From Amyelois transitella (Eukaryota; Arthropoda; Insecta; Lepidoptera; Pyralidae): a stretch of 64,000 nucleotides of DNA. Below are positions 1-12,500 of the stretch, in pieces. Position 1 is the stretch's first letter. Every line of letters begins with the position of its first letter. Made by a program: the position numbers and the translations under genes. Location of the stretch: the NCBI RefSeq assembly GCF_032362555.1, contig NC_083507.1:6327001-6391000 (forward strand), given 5' to 3'. The notes under the pieces were generated by a model that made no database searches, was not told the origin of the DNA, and worked only from the letters and a program-made list of their open reading frames with translations.

Positions 1-614
1 ATAATAAGAAATATTAAATATATTCGTTAAGAAATGTTATTCGTAGTTTATGTAAGTAGGTACTTAAAGCAAATAACATTTGGGCATGTCAAGTTGTATT
101 TTTAACTATTTTATTTAACACTACTACATTTTGGAAAGCTGCTTCGATTCAGTGGAAATTTCCAGGATAAAAGCTCCCGAAGGTCTAGTGTAACCTTTTG
201 TTATTTTTAATGAATTTATTTCCAAGAGGTTTTTTGGATTTATTCTTGAAAAACCGTTCAATTAAATAATTTTAGTACGAAATAAGTATTGAGTAATAGT
301 TACCAAGGCACTGATATAACGAAGAGTGTGTACGAAAACGAGAGGATGAAATTAACCCACAGCCTCGTGCACCGCCTCAAGTTGCTGGATATCCACTGAC
401 ATTGAAGAACTGAAATAATAAACTTTTCTTGACCTATTCCAAACTAAATATTTTGAAATGCAAAAGACATGGCTTTTAAAAGCGAAGCTATTTTCCTTGA
501 GTCCACTGTGGTTGCCGAACTGCGATTTTATTTCTTAACTTAGGTTATGGTGGGTGAATATCGCTTCGTGGGTTTTTAGCCATAGTTTACTTCTCTGTGA
601 AAAATCCCACCTTA
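1..614. other. Gene-free left edge
   Basis: No open frame or recognisable repeat is visible here. It probably lies inside the last intron of the TMEM43 homologue, because the C-terminal membrane-spanning part of that protein is not found anywhere to the right. Confidence 0.4.
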
Positions 615-775
615 GATTTTAATGCGAAAGTAAGTTTATTTGTTTGTTGTTTGTTATCTTTTCCAGCGTTTCTCATGAACTATTGTTCTTGAAACTTTGC
701 GTATGTATAATTTAGAGTCTGGAGAAGGACATAGAGTAAAAACTATACATCCCGTGAGATTTGCGAAAAGCCTTT
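615..775 (+). repeat. Degraded RTE-like / non-autonomous repeat fragment
   Basis: The stretch runs from an 'aatgcgaaagtaa' type start, through 'ctcatgaactattgttcttgaaac', to 'ggagaaggacatag'. This is the usual order of a common lepidopteran repeat. A related copy in the opposite orientation lies at 44030-44260. The family assignment is from memory of the consensus. Confidence 0.4.
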
Positions 776-788
776 ATTCTTGTGTACA

Positions 789-909
789 TCTATACTAATA
801 TTACAGCTTTAGCTGAAGAGTTTATTTGTTTGAATGAACGCGCTAATCTCAGGAAGTACTGGTTCGAAATTGAAAAATTATTTTTATGTTGAATTCGAAT
901 TGAAAAATC
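789..909 (+). mobile_element. Helitron 5' end fragment
   Basis: It begins TCTATACTAATATTA and continues 'gctgaagagtttatttg...cgcgctaatctcaggaagtactgg'. This is the same 5' half as the complete copy at 57374-57633. The 3' half is missing. It lies directly 3' of the last visible exon of the TMEM43 homologue. Confidence 0.6.
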
Positions 910-920
910 TGTGAACTTAC

Positions 921-2951
921 ATAAAGTAATCCAATCCGGGTGCAGGGTCATAGCCGACGCGAATACTTGCACGAAACCCAACAATCTGTACTTCCACGTG
1001 TGAACGTTAGCGTCCCGTCGTTCCAAATCGTGTAACTGTTTTAGACTGTAGGAGCCCTTACGAAGCAACGCGATGGGATCGGCAGTGGGGAAGTTAGCGG
1101 GACTGTATGCTATCAAGGTCCCACCTTCTACTAATCCTACAGCTGTGTACTGAAAACAATGGATTTTTATGTTTTAGGATTTGAATTTGACTCTAAGACA
1201 TAATTGCATTGCAGACCAATACTATAAAAAATACAAATCATTCCACTTAATTTTACAGAGATGACTAATATAAACTTACAATATCATCCTCTCGACCGGC
1301 ATATGAAAAATGAACGCGTAAGTCTCCAACCTCATGTTCTAGGGCACTCTCACCATGGTAGTAGAAACCAGAATGTAACTTGATATCGCTCCTCTCCGGT
1401 CTTGAATCAGACCATATTTCGTAGTAATCATTCACCTTGCGCTTTACGTCTATTCCTAAAATTTTAATTTAATATCAAGCTGTGGTGTAGCATATTGAGT
1501 TATTTTGCTAATTCATGACGAATCCAAGTTTCACACCTATGTGTGAACCTAGATGCCATTTGATTTAAATTCTCATAGATATTAAATTGCTAAATTGCTT
1601 TATAGTAAAGAACCCACTCCAGGATTCTCTTCACAAGTGGATGACAAACTCTCTAGCAATCTGGATGTAACTAACACTAGCATCAGTAGGATTATAATTA
1701 AGTGACATTCTTAGAATGTATTGTTAATGTGTACCTAAATACAGATATCCAATTTTCACATTCTCTGCTATATGGGTTTCACTGAAGAAAGGCATAGAAG
1801 TAGGGTTGTGATGACCAGGTCTGATGTAAAACAGAGACGAATCTACAATGTAATCTCTCCAATCTTTGTGATACCAGTATGTTTTGTAGGATTCATCTGC
1901 AGGTTCACTTAAAAAATTCTCTTGATCCCTGTAAATAAAAATGTTAACTCTATATGCATTTGATTGATAAATCAAATGGTCAAACAAAAAATATGGAACC
2001 TCATATGCATCTTCTCAGATGAGCTATTAAAAAAATATGAAAGTTTTACTCTTCACTATTATACTATTATTTTATAGGATAAAAAAATATTATTGAAATT
2101 TTGGACATTATTTTTTGTTATAACTCACTGTGCTTCTTCTATCCACTGGTACATTTGAACTCTTTTCCTCAACTTTACAGCTTGCACCTGTATGTTGTAA
2201 TCAGGTTCAGATATAGGCTCAAGAATGCGCAAAGGGCCCAGGATATGAACCACACAACCTTCATACCGTGCTGCATTGTCTCCAGTGTGAACATCAATAC
2301 TTTCTGCTGCAGATATGAGCTCATCCAACATGAGATTGCTTTGTATTGTGCCACTCTGGAAATCAATAATTACATACTTTATGTGTTTATCAGTTCTGTA
2401 ATATAAATCGTGTTCATAAATAAATTGGTAAATAAATAATGTATGTTTTATTTACATTGAATATTCAATTACTATGTAATTTTTATGGTGGCAGTATATG
2501 ATCATCAGCAATAAATTTAAAATTCTGATGCAGAACTATCAGTTGAAACAAACTGCATACCCGAATAGAAAAAATAAAAATAAGATGAAAATACAAAGAT
2601 GTAGATGTAATAGTAGTAAATAGAAGAACCTAGTAGAAGACTGTAAAATGAAGTCAGTATTACATAGCATAATATTATGTGAAGTAAATCCGACACTGTA
2701 AGGTTGTTTTAAGTGTGAAATATCCTAACTATGCCTTTGGTTTTAAAATTTAATACAATTAAGTATATTTTATAAAAATACAAATTGGTTTTTATTTTTA
2801 GACATTTATTGGGAATAAAAGAATAACAATATCGTAAGCAGCTTACCTCAGCCCATAATAAGAAATAAGTAACACCAGAAAAAAGGACGAGGCTAAGGCC
2901 GGTGGTGAGCCAAGTTTGTTTGAATTGGTTTTTAATTGCACCCCAATCCAT
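921..2951 (-). CDS. TMEM43: Transmembrane protein 43 homologue (LUMA family), C-terminus outside window
   Basis: Exons, 5' to 3' on the minus strand: 2951-2847, 2355-2129, 1928-1735, 1455-1280, 1149-921. Phases 0,2,1,0,1 all close with GT-AG introns. The protein opens with a short N-terminus and one membrane helix (about residues 16-33). It continues with the family block around VVHILGPLR, KLRKRVQMYQW and GHHNPTSM, which match the vertebrate TMEM43 core (VHIIGALR, KLRRHVEMYQW, GHKNPSAM). Another matching block is GDLRVHFSYAG. TMEM43 is an inner nuclear envelope and ER membrane protein (DUF1625) linked to emerin/lamin complexes. The last helices of the family are absent, so a final exon beyond position 1 is expected. 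The start is the first ATG of the helix exon, facing the mTERF gene. Homology is strong; the exon ends are inferred. Confidence 0.88.
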
Positions 2952-3209
2952 CTATAACAGCGAAAAAAATTGCGTAAAATAAATTAATATTATTCCGGCA
3001 ATCCGCAATCTCAAAATTGCCTGCAAATACGCTAACTAAGAATGTAAACATACATCATCAGATCTTCGTTCTTTTCATAGACATCAACGTAATTTTTTTG
3101 ACATTAACATACTGCATCAGCTGTCAATGAGAAAATGTCACTGTCTGTCACTAAGTTGGATACTACATCTTATTTTTAAGGTTATGTTATTGTTTTTACA
3201 TAAAATTAT
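2952..3209. promoter_or_regulatory. Putative bidirectional promoter, TMEM43/mTERF
   Basis: The two start codons at 2951 (minus) and 3210 (plus) are only 258 bp apart, so this gap must hold both 5' UTRs and the core promoters. No TATA element is evident. The sequence contains short direct and inverted words such as 'gacatcaacg' and 'gacattaaca'. Confidence 0.5.
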
Positions 3210-6200
3210 ATGTCTAAATTACAAATTTTAAGTAATTTCGGGTTTCCAAAAAATTATTGTTCTTTCTAACGTTACGAAAACTGCTCTTAATGGGCATGTA
3301 TCGGTTCCGTATTTATAAATATCTAGAATATGTCCCTAAAAACCAACATCACAGGAGCTATCATGGAATACCTTTCCTAGATTTTTATGAACAAACTACT
3401 GGTATCTAAAATTTATTTACATAACATATGGGGTTGGGCTCCAGAAAATATTTTTAATATTATTATTGTCTTGATCAAATTAAGGACGTCCTGGTGAAGG
3501 GTCAGGTCAAAAGTGCCCGAAACCGCCGAGCTTGCATGAAGAGAGTTATGAATGTGGATGAAGCAAAGGAAGTATGCAGGGATCGTGGCAAGTGGAAAGA
3601 GGTAGTCTCTGCCTACCCCTCTGGGAAAGAGGCGTGAGTTTATGTATGTATGTATGTTTGTTTGTTTAATCAAAGCATCTTTTATTTCAGGCCGCAGCGT
3701 TACAAAAGCTTGGTTACCAGATTTGAAAAAAAAGCATCCAAATATTCACCAACTAAGCCATGACCAGTTACAGTGGACACTACAAATATTGCAAAAATTT
3801 GGTATTGGTCCTGTTGAAGCATGTCACAACCCACATTTATTTGTTATGAATCCTATAACCATGGATAATTATGGATCTATACTAAATGAATGTGGTTTTG
3901 TTAAGATTTTACCTCAATATATAATAAAGTAAGTATTTACAGTTTACATACATACATACATAAAATCACGCCTCTTTCCCGGCGGGGTAGGTATTTACAG
4001 TTTAAATTACTTTATATCAGAATTATTGATCAGTGTCTCTTTTTTGCCAGTTTAATAGTTGTTTACAAGCTTCAATTTTAATTTGTTTAATTCAAGCTTG
4101 TCCCCAAGTAAGTTCAATTTTAAACATTAATATATGTATAGGATAGAAAAATATAAATTTGATTTTCATATTGACCTCACTTGCTCTGATATGGTACATA
4201 GAACCTAGTATAAAACAAGTCTAACTACTGTCTAGCTTGATCAATCTGTGATGTCTTTGTAAATACCATTAATTAGTTTGTTATATCTTCAGGTACCATA
4301 CGCTTGTAAGGTCACGGACTATAACATGGCTAAAAAAGGAGGGTCTGCTTAATTCAAATATTTCACTAGAACAACATTTACAAGATTTCTTTAGAGATTG
4401 GCCGGATAATTGTAAATATGCACTACATTTTCCTGATGCTGAAACATCTATTTGTAAGTGTTATTACAATGCAGCTAGTTGGCTAATTTTATAATGATTC
4501 TAGTTAACACCTGGGGCTTAGTAAAATAAATAATGGCAAAAGTCATCTACAATAAACAGCCACAGCTCCACCTGCATGAAAAGTACCATATGTCCTTCAT
4601 ACTTAGATACACTATATGTATGCTAAAAATACTGATCTGTTCAGTGATTTTGATTCAAAAGATGACAAAAACAAACACATTTACAACATTAATAGTATGG
4701 ATTAAACTTACAAGCAGACACTATGATAGTAGATAGTATATTTTTGTATAATATTTATTGGTGTGTTAGTTTTAGTATTTTTAGGGTTCCATACTTCTAT
4801 GCTCAACAGTAAATGATTACATAAAATATCATTTGTGTAACATTATGGTAAATAATGATTAAGCCATTAAAATGGGATTTTTTAATACACACATGCATAC
4901 ATACATATGGTCACGTCTATATCCCTTGCGGGGTAGACAGAGCCAACAGTCTTGAAAAGACTGAATGGCCACGTTCAGCTATTTGGCTTAATGATAGAAT
5001 TGAGATTCAAATAGTGACAGGTTGCTAGCCAATCGCCTAAAAAGGAACCCCAAGTTTGTAAGCCTATCCATTAGTCGCCATCCATGACATCCATGGGAAA
5101 GAGATGGAGTGGTCCTACTCTTTTTTGTATTGGTGCCGGGAACCACACGGCAATTTTGTAATACTATTGAAATTATCTGTTTTATTTACAGTAACAGTAA
5201 GAATGAGTGTCCTGGAAAGATATTTAACATGGAGACTGTCTATCACCACTGAAGATTTCCAAAAATATTGTAAAAATTATTTGCCACTTAAACATAAACC
5301 CATGTCAGATATTCAAGAAGCTTTGGATATAGCTGTTAACAATATAAAATTTAATACAGAAGAAATAAGAAGAAATGGTTTTATCATATCATCTGATCCC
5401 ATTAATACCAAATTGATTATTGAAAATGTGCCTTCACTGGCCGGTTTGGATATTCAAGATGCAATAAAAATAGAACCAGCTATATTAAAAAATAACTATC
5501 CAGCTCTTTTAAAAATAAGGGATTTACTAGAGGTATGATGTTTTATGTTAATTATTTATCTTTTTGTCTTGTGAAATTCTTTATTAACAGCGTTTATGGA
5601 AGATACATACATCAATTTCAATGCATAATATATTGGTCACTCAGAAAGTTTTGCTCAACAGAATAAGAACTTAATAAAAACGTGATATGTGTGTAACTGT
5701 GCTTATTTACAGTGCAGATCATTATTTAAGGAAATGTAAAGTACCGGAACTTTCTCCACATTCATTGGTAGTGGATTAACTTGATCATAATTCAAAACTG
5801 TTTTTTTTTTTTATTTCTAGGAATATCGGATATCAGAAGAAGCGCAACGGCGTTGTCTAAAAGTATACTGTATGCGACCGCCAACTGTAGAAGAAAGATT
5901 AGAAGAATTAAGGAATCTAAAGGAATACCAGATATTACACACAAATCCCAGGGTAATTCTGATCTGTATAAAACATTCATTCATAAACCATAAGATAAAA
6001 CAACTAATTACAGTCAAACTTTCTAGTTTTTATGAGTATGCATGGTCGAACTGTTAATGATAACATGTTTTCTAAGTTATGTTCAGTGAACAGCATACTA
6101 AATTCACACCAATGCTCTTGATGAGGGAAAACATCATGAGGAAACCTGTACATGGACATACAGGCAAGAGTCAACCATGATGCAATATAGGCTAGGTTTC

Positions 6201-7894
6201 CCTACAAAGCTTGCGTCGAGTGTAAAAACCTAACATACTCGTACTAACCTAGGGCCGTGGTCATAGCAAATGTGGTTCTTTCCATAAAGGTGAGGACTTA
6301 CACTAAAAACTGTTGCTACCCCGTTTCAAGTTATAGTAAAGCGCGAAACAGCGATATTTTTCGCGATAAAAACGGCGTCCATGCTACGGGTGCGGAGGAT
6401 GATGGCAAAACATTTTTGTAAGGATTATTCATTTAGAGACGAGATATACCTGCAATGTCCTAATTTGTCAAAACTAAATAATTTTTGGACAAAACTGTTA
6501 CATAGTTATACGAGTATACTAGGCATAAATACTTCGTTTTAGGTATTGTCCATGGTGGTCCACAAGAAGAAGATGATGACCCGTCTATCCAAGATACAGA
6601 CCGCTAAAAAGCAATGTTACAGTTTGAACCATCTTGTTTCATCTAGCAAAGTATTTAATAAGTAAGTAATAATGTATCCTAAATTTCTTAAAGTATTTGT
6701 TGAACATAGTCGTAAATATAACATCATTATATCTAAGGATTTGTTGAAAACAGTCGTAACTATATCATTTCTTTATTTATTTATTTATTTATTTATGTAC
6801 ACAAAAATTATATACAGAAGCATTTATTACAGTAATTCTAGTACAAAGGTGCTACTTATTTCAAAAGAAATCTCTTCCAGTAGACCCATGAGAGGAGAGA
6901 TTAATTTTGGAGCGGTATGGCGTGTGCATAAATAACGTTTAACATATTTAACTAAACATACATGCTAATACTTACATAATTAAACATGGAACAATTAAAT
7001 AAATGACAGTAATAAACTACATAAACATACCAATATATATATATATATTATATATATATATATATATAATATATATATATTATATATATATATATAATAT
7101 ATATAATATAATATAATATAAGTCTATTTGGAGAGATAATAGTCTTTAACTCGTCTTTATTACAGTTATATTTCAAGTTTTGGCAACAAAGTTTGTGGTC
7201 GAGATATAGCTATCTTAATATGCTCGTCCCTAAGATTTCCTTCTGGTAATGGTAAAAGAGACTCCAAAATAATGGTCCAAAATGTTCTCAATAAACTGAA
7301 GAAGCACAAATATTACCTTCACTCGGCTTTACACGTTATCGCTGAAAACATAGAGTACTTAAAGAAGAACTTTGATGATAAAACAATATTGAACAATTGC
7401 CACCTTTTGCTATATCCAATGTGAGTACCTAACTGAATTTATGTGCATGTGCTTGCTACCTTAAACCCGCGTGGTTCTAGTGTTAATTTAAAAAAATCTT
7501 ACTTCTAATCTTATTTGTATTATGCAACCCGATGAACGTGGTAACAATAGCATGTTGATTTTTACTTTATTACTATTTAAATGTCTTGACTAAGGGAAAA
7601 AGTTCAAAATATCCTTTCTTAGTGCAGTCTTATCCCGTGATCAAATATTTATTTTATTTTAGCAATGAAATAGAGCATCATGTGGCATTGTTACTCAAGT
7701 TGCGAGACGATGGTCGTCCAGCGTTCAAGACTTCCTCCATTGATTGCTATAATATCTTGAACTATTCCGCGCTCACAGACGATCATATTCTCAGCCTAGT
7801 GCTGTATGAAATCGAGAAGAAATACCACTTCAGCGGTGACGGCATCTGGAGCAGGCAAGATGGAGTCAAATTAGATTCTAAAGTAGCTAGTTGA
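3210..7894 (+). CDS. mTerf5: Mitochondrial transcription termination factor (mTERF) family protein
   Basis: Exons: 3210-3231, 3691-3928, 4293-4453, 5192-5532, 5821-5952, 6543-6661, 7166-7420, 7663-7894. Together they give 1500 nt, a 499-aa protein, with every junction in phase. Exon 2 carries an mTERF-style repeat (GPVEACHNPHLF, then NPITMDNYGSILNECGF), and leucine/proline-spaced helical repeats follow. Proteins of this family enter mitochondria and bind mtDNA to control transcription. The symbol reflects my recollection that lepidopteran orthologues are called transcription termination factor 5; it could be another member of the family. The 22-nt first exon (starting MSKLQIL) was chosen because its phase fits the acceptor at 3690; it is the least certain part. 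Introns hold a LINE end, a SINE and an AT-rich tract. Confidence 0.8.
3470..3660 (+). repeat. Non-LTR retrotransposon 3' end fragment
   Basis: The strand reads through a short coding relic (..RACMKRVMNVDEAKEVC..) to 'ccctctgggaaagaggcgtga' and a (TATG)n tail at about 3640-3660. This is a very common lepidopteran repeat end. Short pieces of the same end recur at 3945-3995 (minus) and, diverged, at 30370-30490. It sits in intron 1 of the mTERF gene, right before its exon 2. Confidence 0.55.
4887..5147 (+). mobile_element. Lepidopteran SINE (long copy)
   Basis: It opens with a (CATA)n run, then 'ggtcacgtctatatccc', 'ggggtagacagagccaacag', 'gtgacaggttgctagcc' and ends 'ggtgccgggaaccac'. The same module order recurs many times in this window in both orientations. 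It lies in intron 3 of the mTERF gene, 45 bp before exon 4. Confidence 0.75.
6105..6250 (+). repeat. Repeat fragment in mTERF intron
   Basis: It contains 'cttgatgagggaaaacatcatgagg' and 'aaacctg', a motif common in dispersed lepidopteran repeats (RTE/SINE-like). Ends are not defined. Confidence 0.35.
7034..7123. repeat. (AT)n low-complexity tract
   Basis: An almost pure alternating TA stretch of about 90 bp just before mTERF exon 7. It can form cruciforms and is likely variable in length. Confidence 0.9.
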
Positions 7895-8222
7895 CGTAAA
7901 GCTCCTCACCTAGTTGGAGACATGTGCAAAGGACGTTCACGACTAGTCAACGCTAAAAGTGATGATTGACATGTATACGAACAGTACTTTCGAAAACAAA
8001 AGTATGTAGATATACTGTAATGTAGAATTGGTGGAAGATAGTATAGATAAGATTTGACCGAGGGTGTTGTAAATCTGCCTCCGACTGTACGGTGAGCAGT
8101 ACAAAAATCTGACGTAAACTGCCAACATCAACCAACAAAGGAGATAAACTCACAGCATATAAAAATACCTTTTATGTTACTTATGGAGAATTTACATTAA
8201 TTTCGAGTTATTATTTAAGTAA

Positions 8223-8228
8223 AATAAA
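8223..8228 (+). terminator. Candidate polyadenylation signal of the mTERF gene
   Basis: AATAAA lies 329 bp after the stop codon at 7894, the first good hexamer downstream on this strand. Confidence 0.4.
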
Positions 8229-8269
8229 AATCTCAAATAAGCACATCGGTATATTATTTTATGTTTCTT

Positions 8270-9557
8270 TCTTATCAAATATCTTATTCAAAATACAGTT
8301 TATTGCTCTATAAAACTTAACACAATAATATCTCTTATACTAATAAACTGATTCAAAATATTTGAAAATATCTAAATGTAAATGTGGATTGAAAATCCTG
8401 TTATAATTTTTTCTTGTTATGGTATGTAAATACATTGTAGAACAGCCTTCTGACGTTACGGTTGTGTCAACTTATTAAAAACTTATATAATGGAGATCAA
8501 AATATAATGAAATGTTTTAGCAATTCAAGGTTAGTTTCATAATAATTTACTTAAACAGAAATTTAAAATATCAAACAACGAACATTTATTTCTATTCGAG
8601 CTAACATTTCAACGACTCTGAGTGATTTTAGCCTGACTTATAAATATTTATGTATTAAACTTCATAAATCTTATTTCGTTAAGAACTTACTTTATATTTT
8701 TTTATGAAAAAATATGTATCAAAAAGGCACATACACATATCTTATCACTATTTATAATTACCTACTATTTGGCACAATCATTCACGTAAATAATTATTTT
8801 TGAGATGATCCTATTCATTATTAATTTAATAAATGACGCGGATAATAAGCAAACTTGAACCCCTAGCTCCATAAGAATGGAAGTCTTTTTTAGTTAATTA
8901 TATAGAAAACTATAACTATAATTTGGTACAATCTCATTGGCACTTTCAAAATTAATCAAAACATAACGCTCTAAGCATTGGCACCTTTATATAACTTACC
9001 TATCCTATATATGTAGAGTACTCAAATAAATTCATATTTTACTTAAAAGTTATTGTACAAAATATTAATTTCAAATACATATTAAATTGACATTTGTACT
9101 TAAATCTATTAAGGCACAGGGAATGCACAAGAAGTAATGTTTAATTAAATAGGAGATATTAAATGAACTTCGATAAAATCATTCAGCTTATATAACGAAA
9201 ATAAAAAAAAATTGCCTTTAATAGAAATAAATTTTGTGTAATTAAGATTAAGCTTAAATAAGAAAAATAGTATGTACATTATTGCTGGGTCTCGTCTATC
9301 TAATTATTATTCTTTACTAAGGTAGGTCACTTAATTTTTTACATTGGTACCTATCATATTTCAACCCATTAGTTTATTCACCAATATGGAATAAATATTA
9401 TTTAAGCATTTACATAACCTACAGTAAAAGAAAATCGATGACTCGATAGAAAACCCTATATAGTTATAAAATAAACTTGTCATCATAAATGCTATTCCTA
9501 CTCTATACTCCTTTTCCAAATTACTCATAGTTTAGGATAATTTCGAAAAGGAGTATT
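8270..9557. other. Convergent 3' region between mTERF and repo
   Basis: AT-rich, without open frames or recognised repeats. It probably holds the long 3' UTR of repo (minus strand). Several AATAAA candidates on the minus strand (for example near 8298 and 9364) could end it; I cannot choose between them. Confidence 0.45.
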
Positions 9558-12500
9558 TCAATTCAAAAAAGGGGGCAGGGAAGTATAGGATTGTCCGGGG
9601 CTGGGCTCCATCTTGACAACGACGGGCTGGCCCAGCTCCGAGTGTCGCTCCATCTCGTAAGAATGTTTGTCGTGGGAGACCATCGCGCACTTGTCGTAGT
9701 CCTCGGGCGGCGGCGCGTACCGCGGTGGCTCTTCTTGCAGCGCACACGGCGCATATTTTTCTTGATGTTCGTGCGCACGGTACTCCAACTTTTCCTCGTG
9801 GGCATGCCCTTCCATTTGCGGGGAATGCGCTGCCATCATTGGATAATCACGGACTCCCAAAGGAGGCGGGCTTCCTTCGCCGTACTCGTAAGAATGCCGC
9901 GGTGCGAACATCTGTCCGTCGTGGCCGTTCAAGACGGTCGTATACGAATACGCGGCAGGCTGGGCGTTGAACCCTGGATAACCGCTGCTACCTGACGATA
10001 ATAGGTGGTGAGACGACAATTCGTAAGAATGTTGATACGACCAGGAGTCCCCGGGGGCGGGGAGCCCGTTTTGAGGAAATGCGGGGAGATTGCTACCGAT
10101 TCCGGAAAATCCTCCGCCTATTGTAGTAGAACTTGGTGAACTAGATCCAATGTAACCAGTCTTTCTTGGTGGCTCTCGTTTTCTCCACTTTGCTCTTCTG
10201 TTTTGGAACCACACCTAAAAAATATGTATGTTTCAGATACTCATGTAAATAATACTAACATTTCTCAAATAAGCCCAAAAATAAAAATGTAGCCGGGAAT
10301 AATTTACGATGGGAGAGAAAACTATATTGTACAATTTTTTGTTGTAATCACCTGGACTCGTGATTCAGACAAATTAAGTTTGAGAGCCAGCTCCTCCCTC
10401 GCGAACACATCAGGATAGGGCGCCCGTTCAAATGCCCGTTCTAGTTCCTCCAACTGATACGCCGTAAAAGTAGTCCTGTAAACAAATAAGAATTTAGTTT
10501 TCACACTTTCTGCAGTAGGTATCTATGTTAGGTATATCATTTTCAGATCAAACCGTGTTGCGCCAACACAAAAGCATGTATCTTTATATTCTACGAAAAA
10601 GGAAGGAAAGGCCATGTAGAGTTGGTCAGTTGACACATAATAAACAATTTTTATTCTGCTGTTCTTCTACAATTGCGCTTTAGGAGAAATAATGTATGAC
10701 ATCATTAATGTCGTACCTAGTATCATATATTGAATATAAATTAAGAAAATAAATTTAAAAAAAATTATAAACTTGTATAATAATTTAAGGAGCAATAAAG
10801 TGAATTGTGTATATTCTTAAAGCCACTTTGCCCACATGCTTACATAGCTCTCAAATAAATTATCTATATCGTCCTCGCATCTACCATCTGACGCGTGCAA
10901 TATGGCTGCGGGCGCACGCGCAGAAATTGATTGAGCGTGAAACGAAATTCACCCCTGTTGCGCAGGCACCTCTAATTGCCTGCCAATTGACTTATGTGTA
11001 CAGTTCAGCTATTTTATTAATTGTTTTATTACATCTTTTATTGTCCTCAAATTACTTATGGTCTTGTGTTTGAAGCTTGTGTAATCTTTTTGCTTTGTAC
11101 GAAATTAATTGATATATTTTTTTTATTCTCTTAGTTTTGGGCTGTTGGCTTTGTCTACCCTGCAAGGGGTATAGATTCATATATGTAGGTTCACAGAACA
11201 CACTTCGATATCTATATCAATAGTCTCGAAAATTTTCGTGACGTACATTCAAAGGTATATCAAGTCCATATCCTATACGAAGTGGACAGGGCCAACAATC
11301 ACAACAAACTATCGAGTTCAATGATTAGTTGTCAACTAGCTATAAAGAAAATTACCTCATTTGTACTTTGCATTTATCGTAGTACCTTCACATGTATTGT
11401 AAAAACTTGAAAGAAATTACTCCATATGTCTTGGGATACCATGGTCTGAAATAGGCCACCACACGCGGGTACTTGATCTCCCGAGCTTTATTTGGCGCCA
11501 TTAAATATCATCGTGTGACGTCACAATATTCGTTATGTATATTCATAGCCCCCGAGATGACGCGATAAAGCAATTGACTCCCCGCGACTATACGGGTAAT
11601 TAACCCTACGGCGGCGGACCCGGAACGGAGGCGCCTGCATCAAGTGCTTTATTTAACTAGTTCTGAATAGGAATTTATGCAATCTAGTATGATCGTATCA
11701 CGTTAAGATTTCTTTGATTTTGTTTAATTCAGACCAATCGCAACATAGTATATGGTATATTTTTATAAACAGGTAACGCTGCCAGGGCGGATCCGGAACG
11801 GAGGAGCCACTTTAGTACTTTTGCTTAGAAATGTTTTATCATATTTATCATATCGCTTCTTTTAATTTCCTTGTCGTAATTTTTTTATGCAAACGAATTG
11901 CATCATAAGTCGTACTTAATAATAAAAGTTTATGGTTTTGCTGCGACGGCGGACCCCAAACTGAGGCGGGCGCATTAAGTTCTTTTTCCAACTAATTTTG
12001 ATAAGAATTGTTTGGAGTCTGTGATCATATCGTGTATTTTAATTTACTTGTATTTTTTTACAAATGAGTCCCAATTCGCAACAGGTTGTTAATTTTTGCT
12101 TTAAAAGTCTGCATTGAGGTTAACAGAAAGAGGTTTACATAAAGTAATATCGTTAAGTGCTAACTTCTCGTATACCGGATTACACAAATTGAGCTTGCCT
12201 CAAAGTAAGTTTCAGGTTTTAAGAAACTTAACTATACCTACTTATACCAATATTTAATAAAAAATGATGAAGAATCAGAAAATTGTTCTTCATCATGGCT
12301 CGAACCAGGATATATTTTCAGAGGCAGGCACAATTTTGTATCTAACAAAACGTAAACAAAAATCCTTATCAAACAATATAATTCCACATCTAAAGTGGTC
12401 CACATTTCACCACATGTTGTTTATCGCATATTACAAATCATCGAATTAGTTATGCAAATAATAAAATAGGGGTGTATGGCACGAGCCGACGCACACCGGA

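Noticed and set aside
7034-7123. AT tract as a replication origin or regulatory element
   Set aside because: Simple alternating AT is explained by a microsatellite; nothing else supports a function.
9591-9995. 134-codon open frame on the plus strand
   Set aside because: It is the antisense shadow of the GC-rich last exon of repo.
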